Positions 13,199-24,025 of a DNA stretch of 51,435 bases are shown here, piece by piece. The DNA comes from Candidatus Nitrotoga sp. CP45 (GTDB lineage Bacteria > Pseudomonadota > Gammaproteobacteria > Burkholderiales > Gallionellaceae), in the NCBI GenBank assembly GCA_003402375.1, contig QFXJ01000021.1:1-51435 (forward strand), written 5' to 3'. The notes beneath the pieces were generated by a model. It ran no database searches. It worked only from the letters and a program-made list of their open reading frames with translations, and was not told the origin of the DNA. The first letter of the stretch is position 1. Every line of letters starts with the position of its first letter. The translations under genes were made by a program, and so were the position numbers.

Positions 13199-13283
13199 GT
13201 TGCCATCTTTAGCATCTCGACAATTAACTAAATAACTATGCTAAACATTAAGTTATCTCTATTTTAAGGCTCTACTTAAGCAC

Positions 13284-14512
<1,229 letters not shown>

Positions 14513-14548
14513 TGAAATGTAACCCGCACATGATACATCAAAGCTGCT

Positions 14549-16222
14549 TTAGGGCGACAGACCGAGCCCCACCTGAAGCATTTCAGCTGCATGTTTACGT
14601 GTGGTATCAGTAATTTTTACTCCACCCAGCATACGTGCAATTTCCTCGACACGTTCCGCCTGATTAAGGATGGATATAGTACTCACGGTAGCGCCGTTTC
14701 GGCTGGACTTGCTCACCTGCCACTGTGTATCTGCCATCGCTGCAACCTGCGGCAAATGCGTTACACACATCACTTGATGACGCTGCCCCAAGCATTTAAG
14801 CAAAGCGCCAACAATTTCCGCCACACGCCCGCCTATGCCACTATCCACTTCGTCAAAAATCAACGTGGGCACGGTGGTTGCCTGACTAGTGGCCACCTGT
14901 ATCGCCAAACTAATACGTGATAATTCGCCACCAGAGGCAATTTTTGCCAAGCTGCGCAACGGCGAACCAGGATTAATCGCCACCTGAAATTCGGGCGCTT
15001 CCAGCCCATGTGCATTTCCTTCGGCAAGCGGTTTCAGTGCCACGGCAAAGTGGCCGCCCTGCATTGCCAGAGTCTGCATTGCAGTAGTGATTTCACGCGA
15101 TAATTTTTCAGCTGCTTTCTTGCGCGCCGCACCCAATTTTTTCGCGGCGGATAGATACTGCTCACGTGCGGCAACCTCTTGCTGCGCCAATGCGGCAAGG
15201 TCAGCATCGCTGCCCAGATCATCCAGCCGCGCGACAATACTCTGCAAGGCTCCGGGCAATTGCTCCGGCATTACTCGGTATTTGCGCGATGCATCCACCA
15301 CCGCAGCCATGCGCCGTTCCTGATCACGCAATTTTTGCGGGTCAGCATCCACTTTCTGCGGATAATGACGTAACGCGTACACGACTTCCTGCAAATCGTT
15401 TTGGGCACTTTCCACCATATTAAGCGTGTCCTGCAAGGATCCGTCGAATTCAATGCCCGTACGTAAGCGGGCAGTAAGCGCATTTAATTGCGCAAGACAG
15501 GCAGTATCGGCTTCACTTAACACTTCCACGCCAAACTGTGCGGTTTCCAGCAGGTCAGCGGCGTGAGACAGACGCGCATAATCGGCCTGTAATTCCATCC
15601 ACGCCTGTACGCTGAAGTTCAGCATTTCCAACTCACGCTGCTGGAACAACAATAATTCGCGCTCACTAGCCACCGCCTCAGCACTTTGCTCCATCTTTGA
15701 ATGACGGCGAAGCAACGTTTGCCACTCGCGGAATAATGCCGCCAACTCTCCCGCCTCACTGATCAAACCGGCATAGCCATCCAGCAGGTCGCGCTGGGCA
15801 TCAGGACGCAATAAGGATTGATGCGTATGCTGACCGTGAATATCGAGCAGATACTCACCCGCATCGCGCATCTGTTGCAACGTGGCGCTACGCCCATTAA
15901 TGAAACCACGCGAACGTCCGTTGGCATCCAGCACCCTGCGCAACAAGCATACATTCGCATCACCTACCAACTCTTGCTCGTGCAACCAGGATTGCAAATC
16001 GGGCAAGTCAGCTAGATCGAATTCGGTACTAATCTCGGCGCGCTCGCAACCGCTACGCACCATGCCCGCATCGCCACGTTCGCCCAATGCCAGCGACAAG
16101 GCGTCAATCATGATGGATTTACCCGCACCCGTCTCGCCAGTGAGCGCGGTAAATCCGAAGGAAAAATCGAGCTCAAGGGAATCAATGATGACAAAGTCGC
16201 GGATACTAAGAAACTTCAACAT
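14549..16222 (-). CDS. recN: DNA repair protein RecN
   Basis: SMC-like ATPase that acts early in double-strand-break repair. 557 residues, full length. Seen: Walker A GETGAGKS (29-36), a long heptad-rich coiled-coil centre (about 160-370), the ABC signature ASGGELSRISLA and Walker B TLIFDEVDSGIGG, and a DxHxQH-type motif (DIHGQHTHQ) near residue 130. The start ATG overlaps the nadK stop (TAATG), so nadK-recN is translationally coupled. Confidence 0.97.
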   Translation of the reverse strand: MLKFLSIRDFVIIDSLELDFSFGFTALTGETGAGKSIMIDALSLALGERGDAGMVRSGCERAEISTEFDLADLPDLQSWLHEQELVGDANVCLLRRVLDANGRSRGFINGRSATLQQMRDAGEYLLDIHGQHTHQSLLRPDAQRDLLDGYAGLISEAGELAALFREWQTLLRRHSKMEQSAEAVASERELLLFQQRELEMLNFSVQAWMELQADYARLSHAADLLETAQFGVEVLSEADTACLAQLNALTARLRTGIEFDGSLQDTLNMVESAQNDLQEVVYALRHYPQKVDADPQKLRDQERRMAAVVDASRKYRVMPEQLPGALQSIVARLDDLGSDADLAALAQQEVAAREQYLSAAKKLGAARKKAAEKLSREITTAMQTLAMQGGHFAVALKPLAEGNAHGLEAPEFQVAINPGSPLRSLAKIASGGELSRISLAIQVATSQATTVPTLIFDEVDSGIGGRVAEIVGALLKCLGQRHQVMCVTHLPQVAAMADTQWQVSKSSRNGATVSTISILNQAERVEEIARMLGGVKITDTTRKHAAEMLQVGLGLSP

Positions 16223-17094
16223 TACAATGTTTTATTCCAGAGCAATTTTTCACGCAATGTACGGTAATAGCTATGTCCTACTGGATGCAATAGACAAGCC
16301 GGCTTTAGATGACGCCTCACCACCACTTTGTCATTTTCCTGCAAGTCAAAATAGGCATGGCTATCAAAATGTACGCGCGCATCAGAGATGCGGTGTGGCA
16401 GAATTTCCAGCAGTGATTCGCTTTTAACAACGATAGGACGATTGCTTAAGGTATGCGGACAAACAGGAACCAGGGCGATAAGGTCGAGTGAAGGATGCAA
16501 GATAGGGCCGCCAGCGGATAACGCATATGCTGTAGAACCAGTAGGGGTCGCTATAATTAAGCCATCTGCACGCTGAAGGTATAGATACTCACCGTCGATG
16601 CGCACCTCGAATTCAATCATGCTGCTAGTATTGCCGCGGTGCAACACCACTTCGTTGAACGCAAGCGAATTAAATACCTCTACACCATCGCGTAAAATAC
16701 ATGTAGACAACAACATGCGCTGCTCAGTGACAAAATTACCGCCCAGCATAGCGGCTATGGTTTGCTGCATGGTATCAAGCGAAATGTCGGTAAGAAAACC
16801 TAACCGCCCTTGATTCACTCCCACTAGCGGAATACCGAGGGGCGCCAAGGTACGCGCAATGTTCAGCATGGTTCCATCGCCGCCCAGCACGATGGCCAGA
16901 TCCACCCTCTCCCCCATCGCGTCCAAGGCCATAACGCTATAGTCGTGCTGCTTTAGGTGCTCGGCCGTAAGACTATCTACCACTACAGAAACATCTTGTC
17001 CGGAAAGAAATGCAGCCAACCGCAACAACGGCTCAGTAATTTCTGGCGTCTTGTATTTTCCAATCAGAGCGACAGTTTTAAAAGGGAATTTCAT
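16222..17094 (-). CDS. nadK: NAD kinase
   Basis: Phosphorylates NAD to NADP. 290 residues. Seen: GGDGT (71-75), NQGRLGFLTD, the NEVVLHRG segment, and ATPTGSTAYALSAGGPI, all family signatures. It is first of the nadK-recN-bamE-dapB run. In many betaproteobacteria nadK lies back to back with hrcA; here the SUMF1-type gene and a hicA remnant separate them. Confidence 0.97.
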   Translation of the reverse strand: MKFPFKTVALIGKYKTPEITEPLLRLAAFLSGQDVSVVVDSLTAEHLKQHDYSVMALDAMGERVDLAIVLGGDGTMLNIARTLAPLGIPLVGVNQGRLGFLTDISLDTMQQTIAAMLGGNFVTEQRMLLSTCILRDGVEVFNSLAFNEVVLHRGNTSSMIEFEVRIDGEYLYLQRADGLIIATPTGSTAYALSAGGPILHPSLDLIALVPVCPHTLSNRPIVVKSESLLEILPHRISDARVHFDSHAYFDLQENDKVVVRRHLKPACLLHPVGHSYYRTLREKLLWNKTL

Positions 17095-17464
17095 AGCAAA
17101 AATTGTGGCTCTCTATATTTTTTGGCAATGTCCCCTTCGACACCCTCTTTAGGATTTGGAATTGACGGGGCGCAAATCCTAATTTAGAGCATACGTCTAC
17201 CACAATAAAACCATGGACGGAATTAAACCATAACAATGGTTTAATTCCGAAGACCAAAACTCACACATCACAGCCAAATTATAAATAGAACAGCATTGCC
17301 ACGCTGAATATTATTCAAGAGTCTCTATAACTAATCTGATGCTCGCTTGAGAAAAATACAAAGTACTCCCACCACTATCCCATTACTTCAATTGCCCCTT
17401 GACATCTAGTCTCATTGCTTGCATTCCGTGTAAAGAAAACTCACGAAAAAAGTTGCCATACGAT
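17095..17464. other. Intergenic region upstream of nadK with a 14-bp hairpin
   Basis: About 370 bases without a gene. The main structure is the perfect 14-bp inverted repeat at 17218-17249, listed separately. The remainder is AT-rich with no other recognisable feature. Confidence 0.5.
17218..17249. repeat. Perfect 14-bp inverted repeat, loop AACA
   Basis: CGGAATTAAACCAT (17218-17231) and ATGGTTTAATTCCG (17236-17249) are exact complements around a four-base loop. It lies downstream of the SUMF1-type gene and upstream of nadK, both on the minus strand. No strict T-tract follows on the minus strand, so it could be a terminator without a U-tract, an operator or a small repeat. Confidence 0.6.
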
Positions 17465-18949
17465 TTACGGGAGCGTTCTGGCAAGACGAATTCCAACCTT
17501 ATATTCATAACGTTTTACCTCTTCGTTCCCCATTCGGTACGCTGCGCGCATAAACTCCGAACTGTATTTCCAAGAGCCACCGCGAATGACACGTCCTACA
17601 GACCTATCATTGCCAGATATTCTTTGTACCCAAGCGCTTCCATTCGTTGGCGCGCCTTTATAATTATTATGATAAGTATCCTCGGTCCATTCCCACACAT
17701 TGCCAAGCATGTCGTACAGACCAAAAGCATTAGGCTGGAAGCTGCCTACCGGGGAAGATGATGCGCCCTCCCATGGAGTGGCAGACCCATCCCACTTGTG
17801 ACCGCAATCACTGCAGTTAGCATTATTACGCCCGACATCATTACCCCAATGGCGGGCGGTTGTCGTGCCGGCACGGGCGGCATATTCCCATTCCGCTTCA
17901 GTCGGCAGACGGTAGTTTTTTCCGGTTTTCTTTGATAACCATTGGACGTAGGCTTGAGCATCGTGCCAATTAACACAGGAAACCGGACGGTCGTCAAACT
18001 GGCTATCGCCAACAAGATCTTTACGGAAAACAAAGTCACCCGAATTGCGACCAGCGCGATCTTCAACCCAACCACTTTCGTTGACTGCCCAACATGTTCC
18101 TGCGTCATGTTTCGTATCGCCCACAAATGCCGCATACTGACCTCGGGTAACTTCAGTTGTGCTCAAGGCAAAGGACGGCAAAGTGACCCGATGAACAGGG
18201 CTTTCATCCACGCCGTGCCCGACCTCATTATCCGGCGAACCCATGTCAAAACTTCCGGCAGGGATGACTATCATTTCTGGGCAGCCTGGGCAATCTTTGA
18301 ACGTTCCCTTTTTAACTTCAGCCTGCTCAGGTTCGCGTCGTTTACTTGCGGCATTAAGTTGCACCGCGCCCAATTGGACCTCAACTTTTTTGATCGCACC
18401 ATCTCCCACACGGATTTCTTGTTCAAATATGCGATCATTCAAAGCATCGACTTTCTTTTGCACCCGCAGCTTCAAAGTGCCTTCAGACACCTGCACGTCC
18501 AGCGGACATGCGCCCTTGAGTTTATCGTCAATGAATACTTCAGCGTCCATATCATCAATTTTACAGGTGACACTCAGCAATGATCCCTTCTTCGCCCCAG
18601 TCTGCCCCAAGCTCAACTGCGCTGGTTCCTGATGCTTGCTTTCGGCGTTACTTTGCGGCGTACCCAATAACACTTCAATCGATTTGAGTACATTATCGCC
18701 CATGCGAATTTCTTGCTCGAATATACGCACATTGGAAGCATCAACTTTCTTTTGCACCTTCAACTTTAATGTACCTTCCGGCACCAGCACGTCCACAGGG
18801 CATTCGCCCTTAAATTCACCATTAACCAACACATCAGCACCTACACCATCACCTTTACAGGCTACACTCAGCGTGGAGTCAGCCGCATATACGTCAGCGA
18901 ATGCCGTGGCGGCCACGATTAGTAAGGTTGAAATATAAACTGATTTCAT
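17465..18949 (-). CDS. Secreted SUMF1/FGE-type protein with two PEGA-like repeats
   Basis: 494 residues. A signal peptide (about 1-22, ending AYA or VYA) precedes two similar blocks of about 70 residues (about 24-92 and 122-195), each with LSVxCKxD, a GxCPxDVxVxEGTLKLxVQKKVDA core and RIFEQEIRxGD. These look like PEGA-type beta domains. The C-terminal half is a formylglycine-generating-enzyme/SUMF1 domain: FDMGSP, TEVTRGQYAAF, NWHDAQAYVQWLS, YRLPTEAEWEYAARAG, GNVWEWTEDTY and a final RGGSWKYSSEFMRAAYR. Many bacterial SUMF1-fold proteins are not sulfatase activators, and no sulfatase gene is nearby, so the substrate is unknown. CGGAGA lies six bases before the ATG. Confidence 0.85.
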   Translation of the reverse strand: MKSVYISTLLIVAATAFADVYAADSTLSVACKGDGVGADVLVNGEFKGECPVDVLVPEGTLKLKVQKKVDASNVRIFEQEIRMGDNVLKSIEVLLGTPQSNAESKHQEPAQLSLGQTGAKKGSLLSVTCKIDDMDAEVFIDDKLKGACPLDVQVSEGTLKLRVQKKVDALNDRIFEQEIRVGDGAIKKVEVQLGAVQLNAASKRREPEQAEVKKGTFKDCPGCPEMIVIPAGSFDMGSPDNEVGHGVDESPVHRVTLPSFALSTTEVTRGQYAAFVGDTKHDAGTCWAVNESGWVEDRAGRNSGDFVFRKDLVGDSQFDDRPVSCVNWHDAQAYVQWLSKKTGKNYRLPTEAEWEYAARAGTTTARHWGNDVGRNNANCSDCGHKWDGSATPWEGASSSPVGSFQPNAFGLYDMLGNVWEWTEDTYHNNYKGAPTNGSAWVQRISGNDRSVGRVIRGGSWKYSSEFMRAAYRMGNEEVKRYEYKVGIRLARTLP

Positions 18950-19017
18950 GGTTTCTCCGTTTTAAAAAATGATTGAGGTGGCAAACTTATTCATCTTCAA
19001 TATTAACCGCCACTATT

Positions 19018-19125
19018 TTATGAGTAGCGTAATACATTAAATTCATCGACGCTGAAACTAGCTTGATACAAAATGGCGCGTAATGTACCACGGGCAAGTT
19101 CATTATTGTCAGGAACTGCATAATT
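19018..19125 (-). pseudogene. hicA-like toxin remnant, C-terminal 35 codons
   Basis: Read on the minus strand, the frame gives a peptide with VPDNNELARGTLRAIL, then QASFSVDEF and a stop. This matches the C-terminus of HicA/YcfA-type mRNA interferases (V-P-x-H-x-E-L-x-x-G-T-L-R-x-I-L-x-x-A-x-x-S-V-x-E-F). An in-frame stop lies a few codons upstream and the catalytic N-terminal half is not found, so it is a fragment. The usual His of the VPxH motif is replaced. No hicB was recognised beside it. Confidence 0.55.
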
Positions 19126-19339
19126 GAAAAAAAGTTAGTACTTTGTAGGAAAATTTTGGGGTGGCATTGGACTTTTTTAAAACAACTAGTTACGGCAATT
19201 TTATCAAAAGTATATTGAACAAAATGTATATTGATCCAGTAAAGAATGAATGAATATAATTGGTGGCATTTCCAAACTTCACAGACGCTAAATGGGAACA
19301 CTTATCTCGATTAAAATAATTTCCAGCTTACCAAACGGA

Positions 19340-19345
19340 TATAAT
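19340..19345 (+). promoter_or_regulatory. Candidate -10 box for hrcA
   Basis: TATAAT preceded by GGA, about 120 bases before the hrcA ATG and oriented towards it. No good -35 box stands 17 bases upstream, so the assignment is tentative. Confidence 0.3.
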
Positions 19346-19464
19346 ATTCCCATGTACATTCACGGTCTAAACACTGTAATTAGACAGTATTTGAACAACA
19401 TTGCTTGTCGACCAACCACAAACCTTTATTAAAAAACCACGCCACTACTTTCAGACCAGATCAA

Positions 19465-20493
19465 ATGTCTACCATTCTTAACAACCGCGCACAAATTTTG
19501 CTAAAGACATTAGTGGATCGCTATATTAACAATGGCCAGCCGGTGGGTTCGCGCGCGCTACTTCAGTTTTCCGGTTTGGAAATCAGTTCTGCCACCATTC
19601 GTAATGTAATGGCCGACCTCGAAGAAATGGGGCTGGTAAGCAGTCCGCACACTTCCGCTGGACGCGTGCCGACAGCGCGGGGTTATCGTTTGTTTATCGA
19701 CACATTGATGGTAGTGCAACCGCTCGACAGCGCACGTGTACAACAGCTCGAACACCAATTACAACCGGACAATCCTTCGCGCTTGCTGATGCAGGCGTCC
19801 AATTTATTGTCAGAGCTCACCCATTTTGCCGGTGTGGTCGCCACGCCAAAGCGTGCCGCCATCACAGTGAGCCATGTCGAATTTTTACGCCTCTCCAAAA
19901 AAAAAGTTCTGCTAATTATCGTAATGCCAAATAACGAGGTAGAAAACCGCGTATTGCTGACGCACAAGGATTACACCCAATCACAGCTCACTGAAGCTGG
20001 CAATTTTTTAAACCAACACTATGCCAACTGCCCGTTCCAAGATATTCACCAACGTGTGCAGTCCGAATTACATCAACTACAGCACGACCTAACATCGCTG
20101 ATGAGTGCAGCGATGGCGGCAAGCGATACGGTAATCGCACGAAAAAATGAAGATTACGTAATCAGTGGAGAACGTAATCTGCTGTATATCAATGATCTTT
20201 CATCTAACATGGAACAGCTGCGCGGGCTGTTCAGCGTGTTCGAACAAAAAACTGAGTTACTGCAGTTACTTGACGTAAGCCGACATGCGCCAGGCGTACA
20301 TATTTTTGTCGGTAACGAATCCGGGCTGCCAGGATTAGACGAGTGCAGCGTAGTTAGTGCGCCTTACACTTCTGATGGTCAGATTATTGGTACGCTGGCA
20401 GTGGTCGGTCCTAAACGCATGAATTACGAAAAAGTCGTCCCGATTGTCGATATCACCTCCAAGCTGCTCAGCAACGCGCTGTCGCAATATTAA
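19465..20493 (+). CDS. hrcA: Heat-inducible transcription repressor HrcA
   Basis: Represses class I heat-shock genes by binding CIRCE operators. The frame is open back to a TTG at 19405, but the ATG at 19465 gives the family N-terminus (MSTILNNRAQILLKTLVDRYI) and 342 residues. Seen: an N-terminal winged helix with PVGSRALLQFSGLEISSATIRNVMADLEEMG, the SPHTSAGRVPTARGYR hinge, and the C-terminal GPKRMNYEKVVPIVD motif. It is followed by hemH as in many betaproteobacteria, but grpE-dnaK-dnaJ, which often come next, are not in this window. Confidence 0.95.
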   Translation: MSTILNNRAQILLKTLVDRYINNGQPVGSRALLQFSGLEISSATIRNVMADLEEMGLVSSPHTSAGRVPTARGYRLFIDTLMVVQPLDSARVQQLEHQLQPDNPSRLLMQASNLLSELTHFAGVVATPKRAAITVSHVEFLRLSKKKVLLIIVMPNNEVENRVLLTHKDYTQSQLTEAGNFLNQHYANCPFQDIHQRVQSELHQLQHDLTSLMSAAMAASDTVIARKNEDYVISGERNLLYINDLSSNMEQLRGLFSVFEQKTELLQLLDVSRHAPGVHIFVGNESGLPGLDECSVVSAPYTSDGQIIGTLAVVGPKRMNYEKVVPIVDITSKLLSNALSQY

Positions 20494-20602
20494 CAACAAC
20501 AGAATATCAACACTACGGCGCCGAAAAGAACAGCCTGAAACTTTTCAATCAATATTCTATTTAGCTTTTTCTAAGTAACAAATTTTTTTGGATAAAACTT
20601 GT

Positions 20603-21694
20603 ATGCCCTACTCAATTGAACCCACCTACACCCACGGTACACCTGAAAAATGCGCTGTATTATTGCTTAACCTTGGTACGCCGGATGCTCCCACTGCCCA
20701 AGCAGTCAAACCTTACCTACGTGAATTTTTGGGTGACCCACGCGTGGTAGAAATTCCCAAACTAGTCTGGTGGTTCATTCTGAACGGCATTATCCTAAAC
20801 ACTAGACCAAAAAAATCTGCCGCCAAATATGCCAGTATTTGGATGCCGGAAGGCTCACCCCTAAAAGTACATACCGCACGTCAAACGAGTTTGCTAGAAA
20901 ACTATCTGGAGGAACGCACCCATGGCATACCGCTGGTGGTGGATTACGCCATGCGCTACGGCAACCCCTCAATTCCCAGCGTACTAGGCAAACTCAAGGC
21001 GCAAAACTGTCAGCGCATCCTGCTTGTGCCGATGTATCCACAATATGCCGCCAGTGCAACCGGCACTGCATGGGATATAGTTTTTAACGAACTCGCCAAA
21101 CAGCGCAACATGCCCTCGTTACGCACCATTAAGCACTTCCACGACAACCCCGGCTACATTGCGGCCACCGTACAAAACATCCGTGATTATTGGACACTGC
21201 ATGGTCGCCCGGATAAGCTCGTGATGAGCTTTCACGGTTTACCGCGCTACACGCTGGACAAGGGAGACCCTTATCACTGTGAATGCCACAAAAGCGGACG
21301 TCTGATAGCTGAGGCGCTGCAACTTAATGCAGAACAATACACTGTTTGCTTCCAGTCGCGCTTCGGCCGCTCCGAGTGGATCCAACCTTATACCACTGCC
21401 ATACTTAAAGAGTTGGGTACGAAAAAAACTAAACGCGTTGATGTGGTTTGTCCTGGCTTCGTAGCAGACTGCCTGGAAACGCTGGAAGAGATTGCAATGG
21501 AAGGCAAGGAAGACTTTAAGCATGCGGGCGGAGGCGAGTACCACTACATTCCTTGCCTCAATGAACGACCAGGCTGGATACACGCCTTAACGGATTTGGT
21601 GTTGGATAACCTACACGGCTGGCTGGATAAACCGCAAGCTGCGCAACTGGAACAGAGCCGCTTAGGGGCTCTGGCAATGGGCGCTAAGCGTTAG
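20603..21694 (+). CDS. hemH: Ferrochelatase HemH
   Basis: Inserts ferrous iron into protoporphyrin IX, the last step of protoheme synthesis. The ATG at 20603 (363 residues) is preferred over the upstream TTG at 20588. Seen: [13 protein letters not shown] at the start, the [13 protein letters not shown] segment, the catalytic His in [25 protein letters not shown] and a late [15 protein letters not shown]. It lies about 110 bases after hrcA on the same strand. Confidence 0.97.
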   Translation: MPYSIEPTYTHGTPEKCAVLLLNLGTPDAPTAQAVKPYLREFLGDPRVVEIPKLVWWFILNGIILNTRPKKSAAKYASIWMPEGSPLKVHTARQTSLLENYLEERTHGIPLVVDYAMRYGNPSIPSVLGKLKAQNCQRILLVPMYPQYAASATGTAWDIVFNELAKQRNMPSLRTIKHFHDNPGYIAATVQNIRDYWTLHGRPDKLVMSFHGLPRYTLDKGDPYHCECHKSGRLIAEALQLNAEQYTVCFQSRFGRSEWIQPYTTAILKELGTKKTKRVDVVCPGFVADCLETLEEIAMEGKEDFKHAGGGEYHYIPCLNERPGWIHALTDLVLDNLHGWLDKPQAAQLEQSRLGALAMGAKR

Positions 21695-21751
21695 CTTGAA
21701 TAAAGTGCATGCGCCATATGAGCTAACCCATACAGCGGGGCAAACAAGCCT

Positions 21752-22297
21752 TTATATCCGAATAAAATGCTCACGGTAATACTTCATCTCATTGATAGAT
21801 TCATAAATATCAGCTAGCGCTTCATGCTTACCATGTTTCTTTATTCCCTGAGCTACTTCAGGCTTCCAGCGTTTAGCAAGTTCTTTAAGGGTGCTTACAT
21901 CCAAATTGCGGTAGTGGAAATAGCTTTCCAGTTGTGGCATCCAGCGTGCAAGAAAACGCCGATCCTGGCAGATGGAATTGCCGCACATCGGTGATGTGCG
22001 GGCGGGTACATATTCCTTGAGAAACTCCAGCATCTGCATTTCTACTGCTGCGGCGTCTAATGTAGACGCTTTTACTTTGTCGATAAGGCCAGATTTGCCA
22101 TGAGTGGCTTTATTCCAGCTATCCATACCATCCAATATGGTATCTGCTTGATGCACTACTAAAACCGGGGCTTCAACAATAGTATTCAAATCGCTATCGG
22201 TAATAACCAGCGCAACTTCAATAATGCAATCAGTTTCTGGAACTAGACCAGTCATTTCCATGTCTATCCAAATAAGGTAGTTTTGATTTTGTGCCAT
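21752..22297 (-). CDS. orn: Oligoribonuclease Orn
   Basis: 3'-5' exoribonuclease that degrades 2-5 nt RNAs, including pGpG from cyclic-di-GMP turnover. 181 residues. Seen: Exo [10 protein letters not shown] with the acidic pair D-x-E, the [15 protein letters not shown] segment, and the C-terminal [20 protein letters not shown] carrying the Exo III H-x4-D. Convergent with hemH and divergent from the M48 peptidase, an arrangement often seen in betaproteobacteria. Confidence 0.97.
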   Translation of the reverse strand: MAQNQNYLIWIDMEMTGLVPETDCIIEVALVITDSDLNTIVEAPVLVVHQADTILDGMDSWNKATHGKSGLIDKVKASTLDAAAVEMQMLEFLKEYVPARTSPMCGNSICQDRRFLARWMPQLESYFHYRNLDVSTLKELAKRWKPEVAQGIKKHGKHEALADIYESINEMKYYREHFIRI

Positions 22298-22463
22298 AAT
22301 TCACTGAGTTTGTTCATTGACATTGTCGGGCAGGTATTGTGCCATATCAACACCATAAGCCGATTACTTATAATCGGCAAAGCATAGCCAAAATACGCTA
22401 TAAAATTTAAAATAAACAACTAATATCAATTACTTACAGTCTTTTTTATAAAAATCAGAATAA

Positions 22464-23717
22464 ATGAATCCATTCCAATTTTCCGCGTTATTTATTAGCG
22501 CACTGATTTTAACTACGATCGCCCAAATGTGGCTGGCACGACGTCATCTTGCACACATTCAGGCGCATCGCGCGGAAGTTCCATCGAATTTTCGCGAGCA
22601 GATTGACCTCTCGGCACACCAAAAAGCGGCAGACTACACAAGCGCCAAAACGCGATTGACTATGCTGAGTACGCCATTCAATGCTCTGCTGCTATTCGTA
22701 TTCACTCTCGGTGGCGGGGTGCAGTGGATCGCCGATTTGTGGTTAGCCACTTTTACCAATTCACTCATACAAGGCTTGGCGGTCATCCTAACGGTACTGC
22801 TACTTTCATCCCTGTTGGAAATGCCATTCAGCCTATACCGCACATTCGTCATTGAGGCACGCTACGGCTTCAATAAAATGACACTGGTCATGTATCTGGC
22901 CGATACCGCAAAGGGCTTATTGCTTGGTGCCATATTCGGCCTGCCATTATTATTTGGAGTGTTGTGGCTGATGGAACGCATGGGCGCAAATTGGTGGTTG
23001 TATGTATGGGGAGTATGGGTAACGTTCAATCTGCTGCTACTCTTCATCTATCCCTCTTTCATTGCACCGCTATTCAACAAGTTCAGCCCACTGCAAGACG
23101 AGACGCTCAAAACGCGTATTAAAGCACTATTACAAAAATGCGGATTCACCGCACAGGGGCTATTCGTAATGGATGGCTCCAAGCGTACCTCACACGGAAA
23201 TGCCTACTTCACGGGCTTCGGAAAAACCAAACGGATTGTGTTTTTCGACACCCTGCTGGAACGCCTCGCGCCAATAGAAATTGAGGCAGTACTAGCGCAT
23301 GAGCTGGGACATTTCAAACGTCACCATGTGCTGAAGCGTATCGTTTTCACCTTTGCCTTGAGCCTAGGTTTTTTATGGCTGCTAGCACAATTGATGGAGG
23401 CAAACTGGTTCTATAACGGACTTGGCGTTACGACTCCATCGACCGCACTGGCGCTATTACTGTTCTTTATGATATTGCCGGTGTTCAGCTTTTTACTGCA
23501 TCCACTTATGAGCTACTACTCACGCAAACATGAATTTGAAGCGGATGCCTATGCCGCGCAACAAACCAATGCGCATGATTTGGCCAGCGCTCTAGTAAAG
23601 ATGTACCAAGACAATGCAGCAACACTTACGCCAGATCCGTTGTATTCTACGTTTTACGACTCACATCCACCCGCTCTGATGCGTATTGCCCGATTACAAA
23701 CTTTACAAGGAGCCTAG
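22464..23717 (+). CDS. M48 family (Ste24-type) membrane metallopeptidase
   Basis: 417 residues with several membrane helices (about 5-22, 60-80, 95-120, 145-165, 175-195, 290-310, 325-345). The zinc site HELGHFKRHH (HExxH at about 279-283) and the third ligand region EFEADAYAA mark a CAAX-protease-1/Ste24-like enzyme, probably for protein quality control in the inner membrane. It begins a run with the cytochrome c, phhA and rsgA genes, each spaced by only a few bases or overlapping, so one transcript is likely. Confidence 0.9.
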   Translation: MNPFQFSALFISALILTTIAQMWLARRHLAHIQAHRAEVPSNFREQIDLSAHQKAADYTSAKTRLTMLSTPFNALLLFVFTLGGGVQWIADLWLATFTNSLIQGLAVILTVLLLSSLLEMPFSLYRTFVIEARYGFNKMTLVMYLADTAKGLLLGAIFGLPLLFGVLWLMERMGANWWLYVWGVWVTFNLLLLFIYPSFIAPLFNKFSPLQDETLKTRIKALLQKCGFTAQGLFVMDGSKRTSHGNAYFTGFGKTKRIVFFDTLLERLAPIEIEAVLAHELGHFKRHHVLKRIVFTFALSLGFLWLLAQLMEANWFYNGLGVTTPSTALALLLFFMILPVFSFLLHPLMSYYSRKHEFEADAYAAQQTNAHDLASALVKMYQDNAATLTPDPLYSTFYDSHPPALMRIARLQTLQGA

Positions 23718-23719
23718 CC

Positions 23720-24025
23720 ATGAAGAAATTTTTTGCTCTATTTTTATTACTGTGCGGTACAGCGCAAGCCGAGCCCTTTGCCGATGGACAACCTGAAGCC
23801 GGTAAAAAATTGTTCGACAAATACCAGTGTAACCGTTGCCACAGCGGCAAGATGGGCGGTGACGGCAATGCCATCTTCACGCGCCCCGACCGCAAGGTGA
23901 AGGATCCGCAGCAGCTAGCGGCACAAATTTTAGTATGCGCCCGTAATGCGCGCGCAAATTTGTCCACAGAGGAAAAACTAGACCTCGCAGCTTATCTCAA
24001 CAAAAATTTCTATAAATTCAAATGA
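23720..24025 (+). CDS. Small periplasmic c-type cytochrome
   Basis: 101 residues: a signal peptide (about 1-17, ending AQA), then a single heme site CNRCH (37-41). The rest includes GKMGGDGNAIFTRPDRKV and an AAYLN helix near the C-terminus. Apart from the initiator, the only Met is at about 45, directly after the heme motif, so the usual distal Met ligand near the C-terminus is not evident. The start is two bases after the M48 peptidase stop. The electron-transfer partner is unknown. Confidence 0.88.
   Translation: MKKFFALFLLLCGTAQAEPFADGQPEAGKKLFDKYQCNRCHSGKMGGDGNAIFTRPDRKVKDPQQLAAQILVCARNARANLSTEEKLDLAAYLNKNFYKFK

Larger units (their letters stand above)
18950..19464. other. Intergenic region between the SUMF1-type gene and hrcA
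   Basis: This AT-rich stretch holds a short minus-strand hicA remnant (19018-19125) and the likely hrcA promoter (a TATAAT at 19340-19345). A 104-codon minus-strand open frame overlaps the remnant out of frame and looks spurious. No CIRCE element (the HrcA operator TTAGCACTC-N9-GAGTGCTAA) is visible here. Confidence 0.5.

Noticed and set aside
18987-19301. 104-codon minus-strand open frame
   Set aside because: Overlaps the hicA remnant in another frame; composition and sequence look like chance.
19260-19318. Plus-strand peptide VAFPNFTDAKWEHLSRLK resembling an IS4/IS5 transposase start
   Set aside because: Only 18 codons before a stop; too short to claim a transposase remnant.
19346-19464. 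CIRCE operator before hrcA
   Set aside because: No TTAGCACTC-N9-GAGTGCTAA match found.
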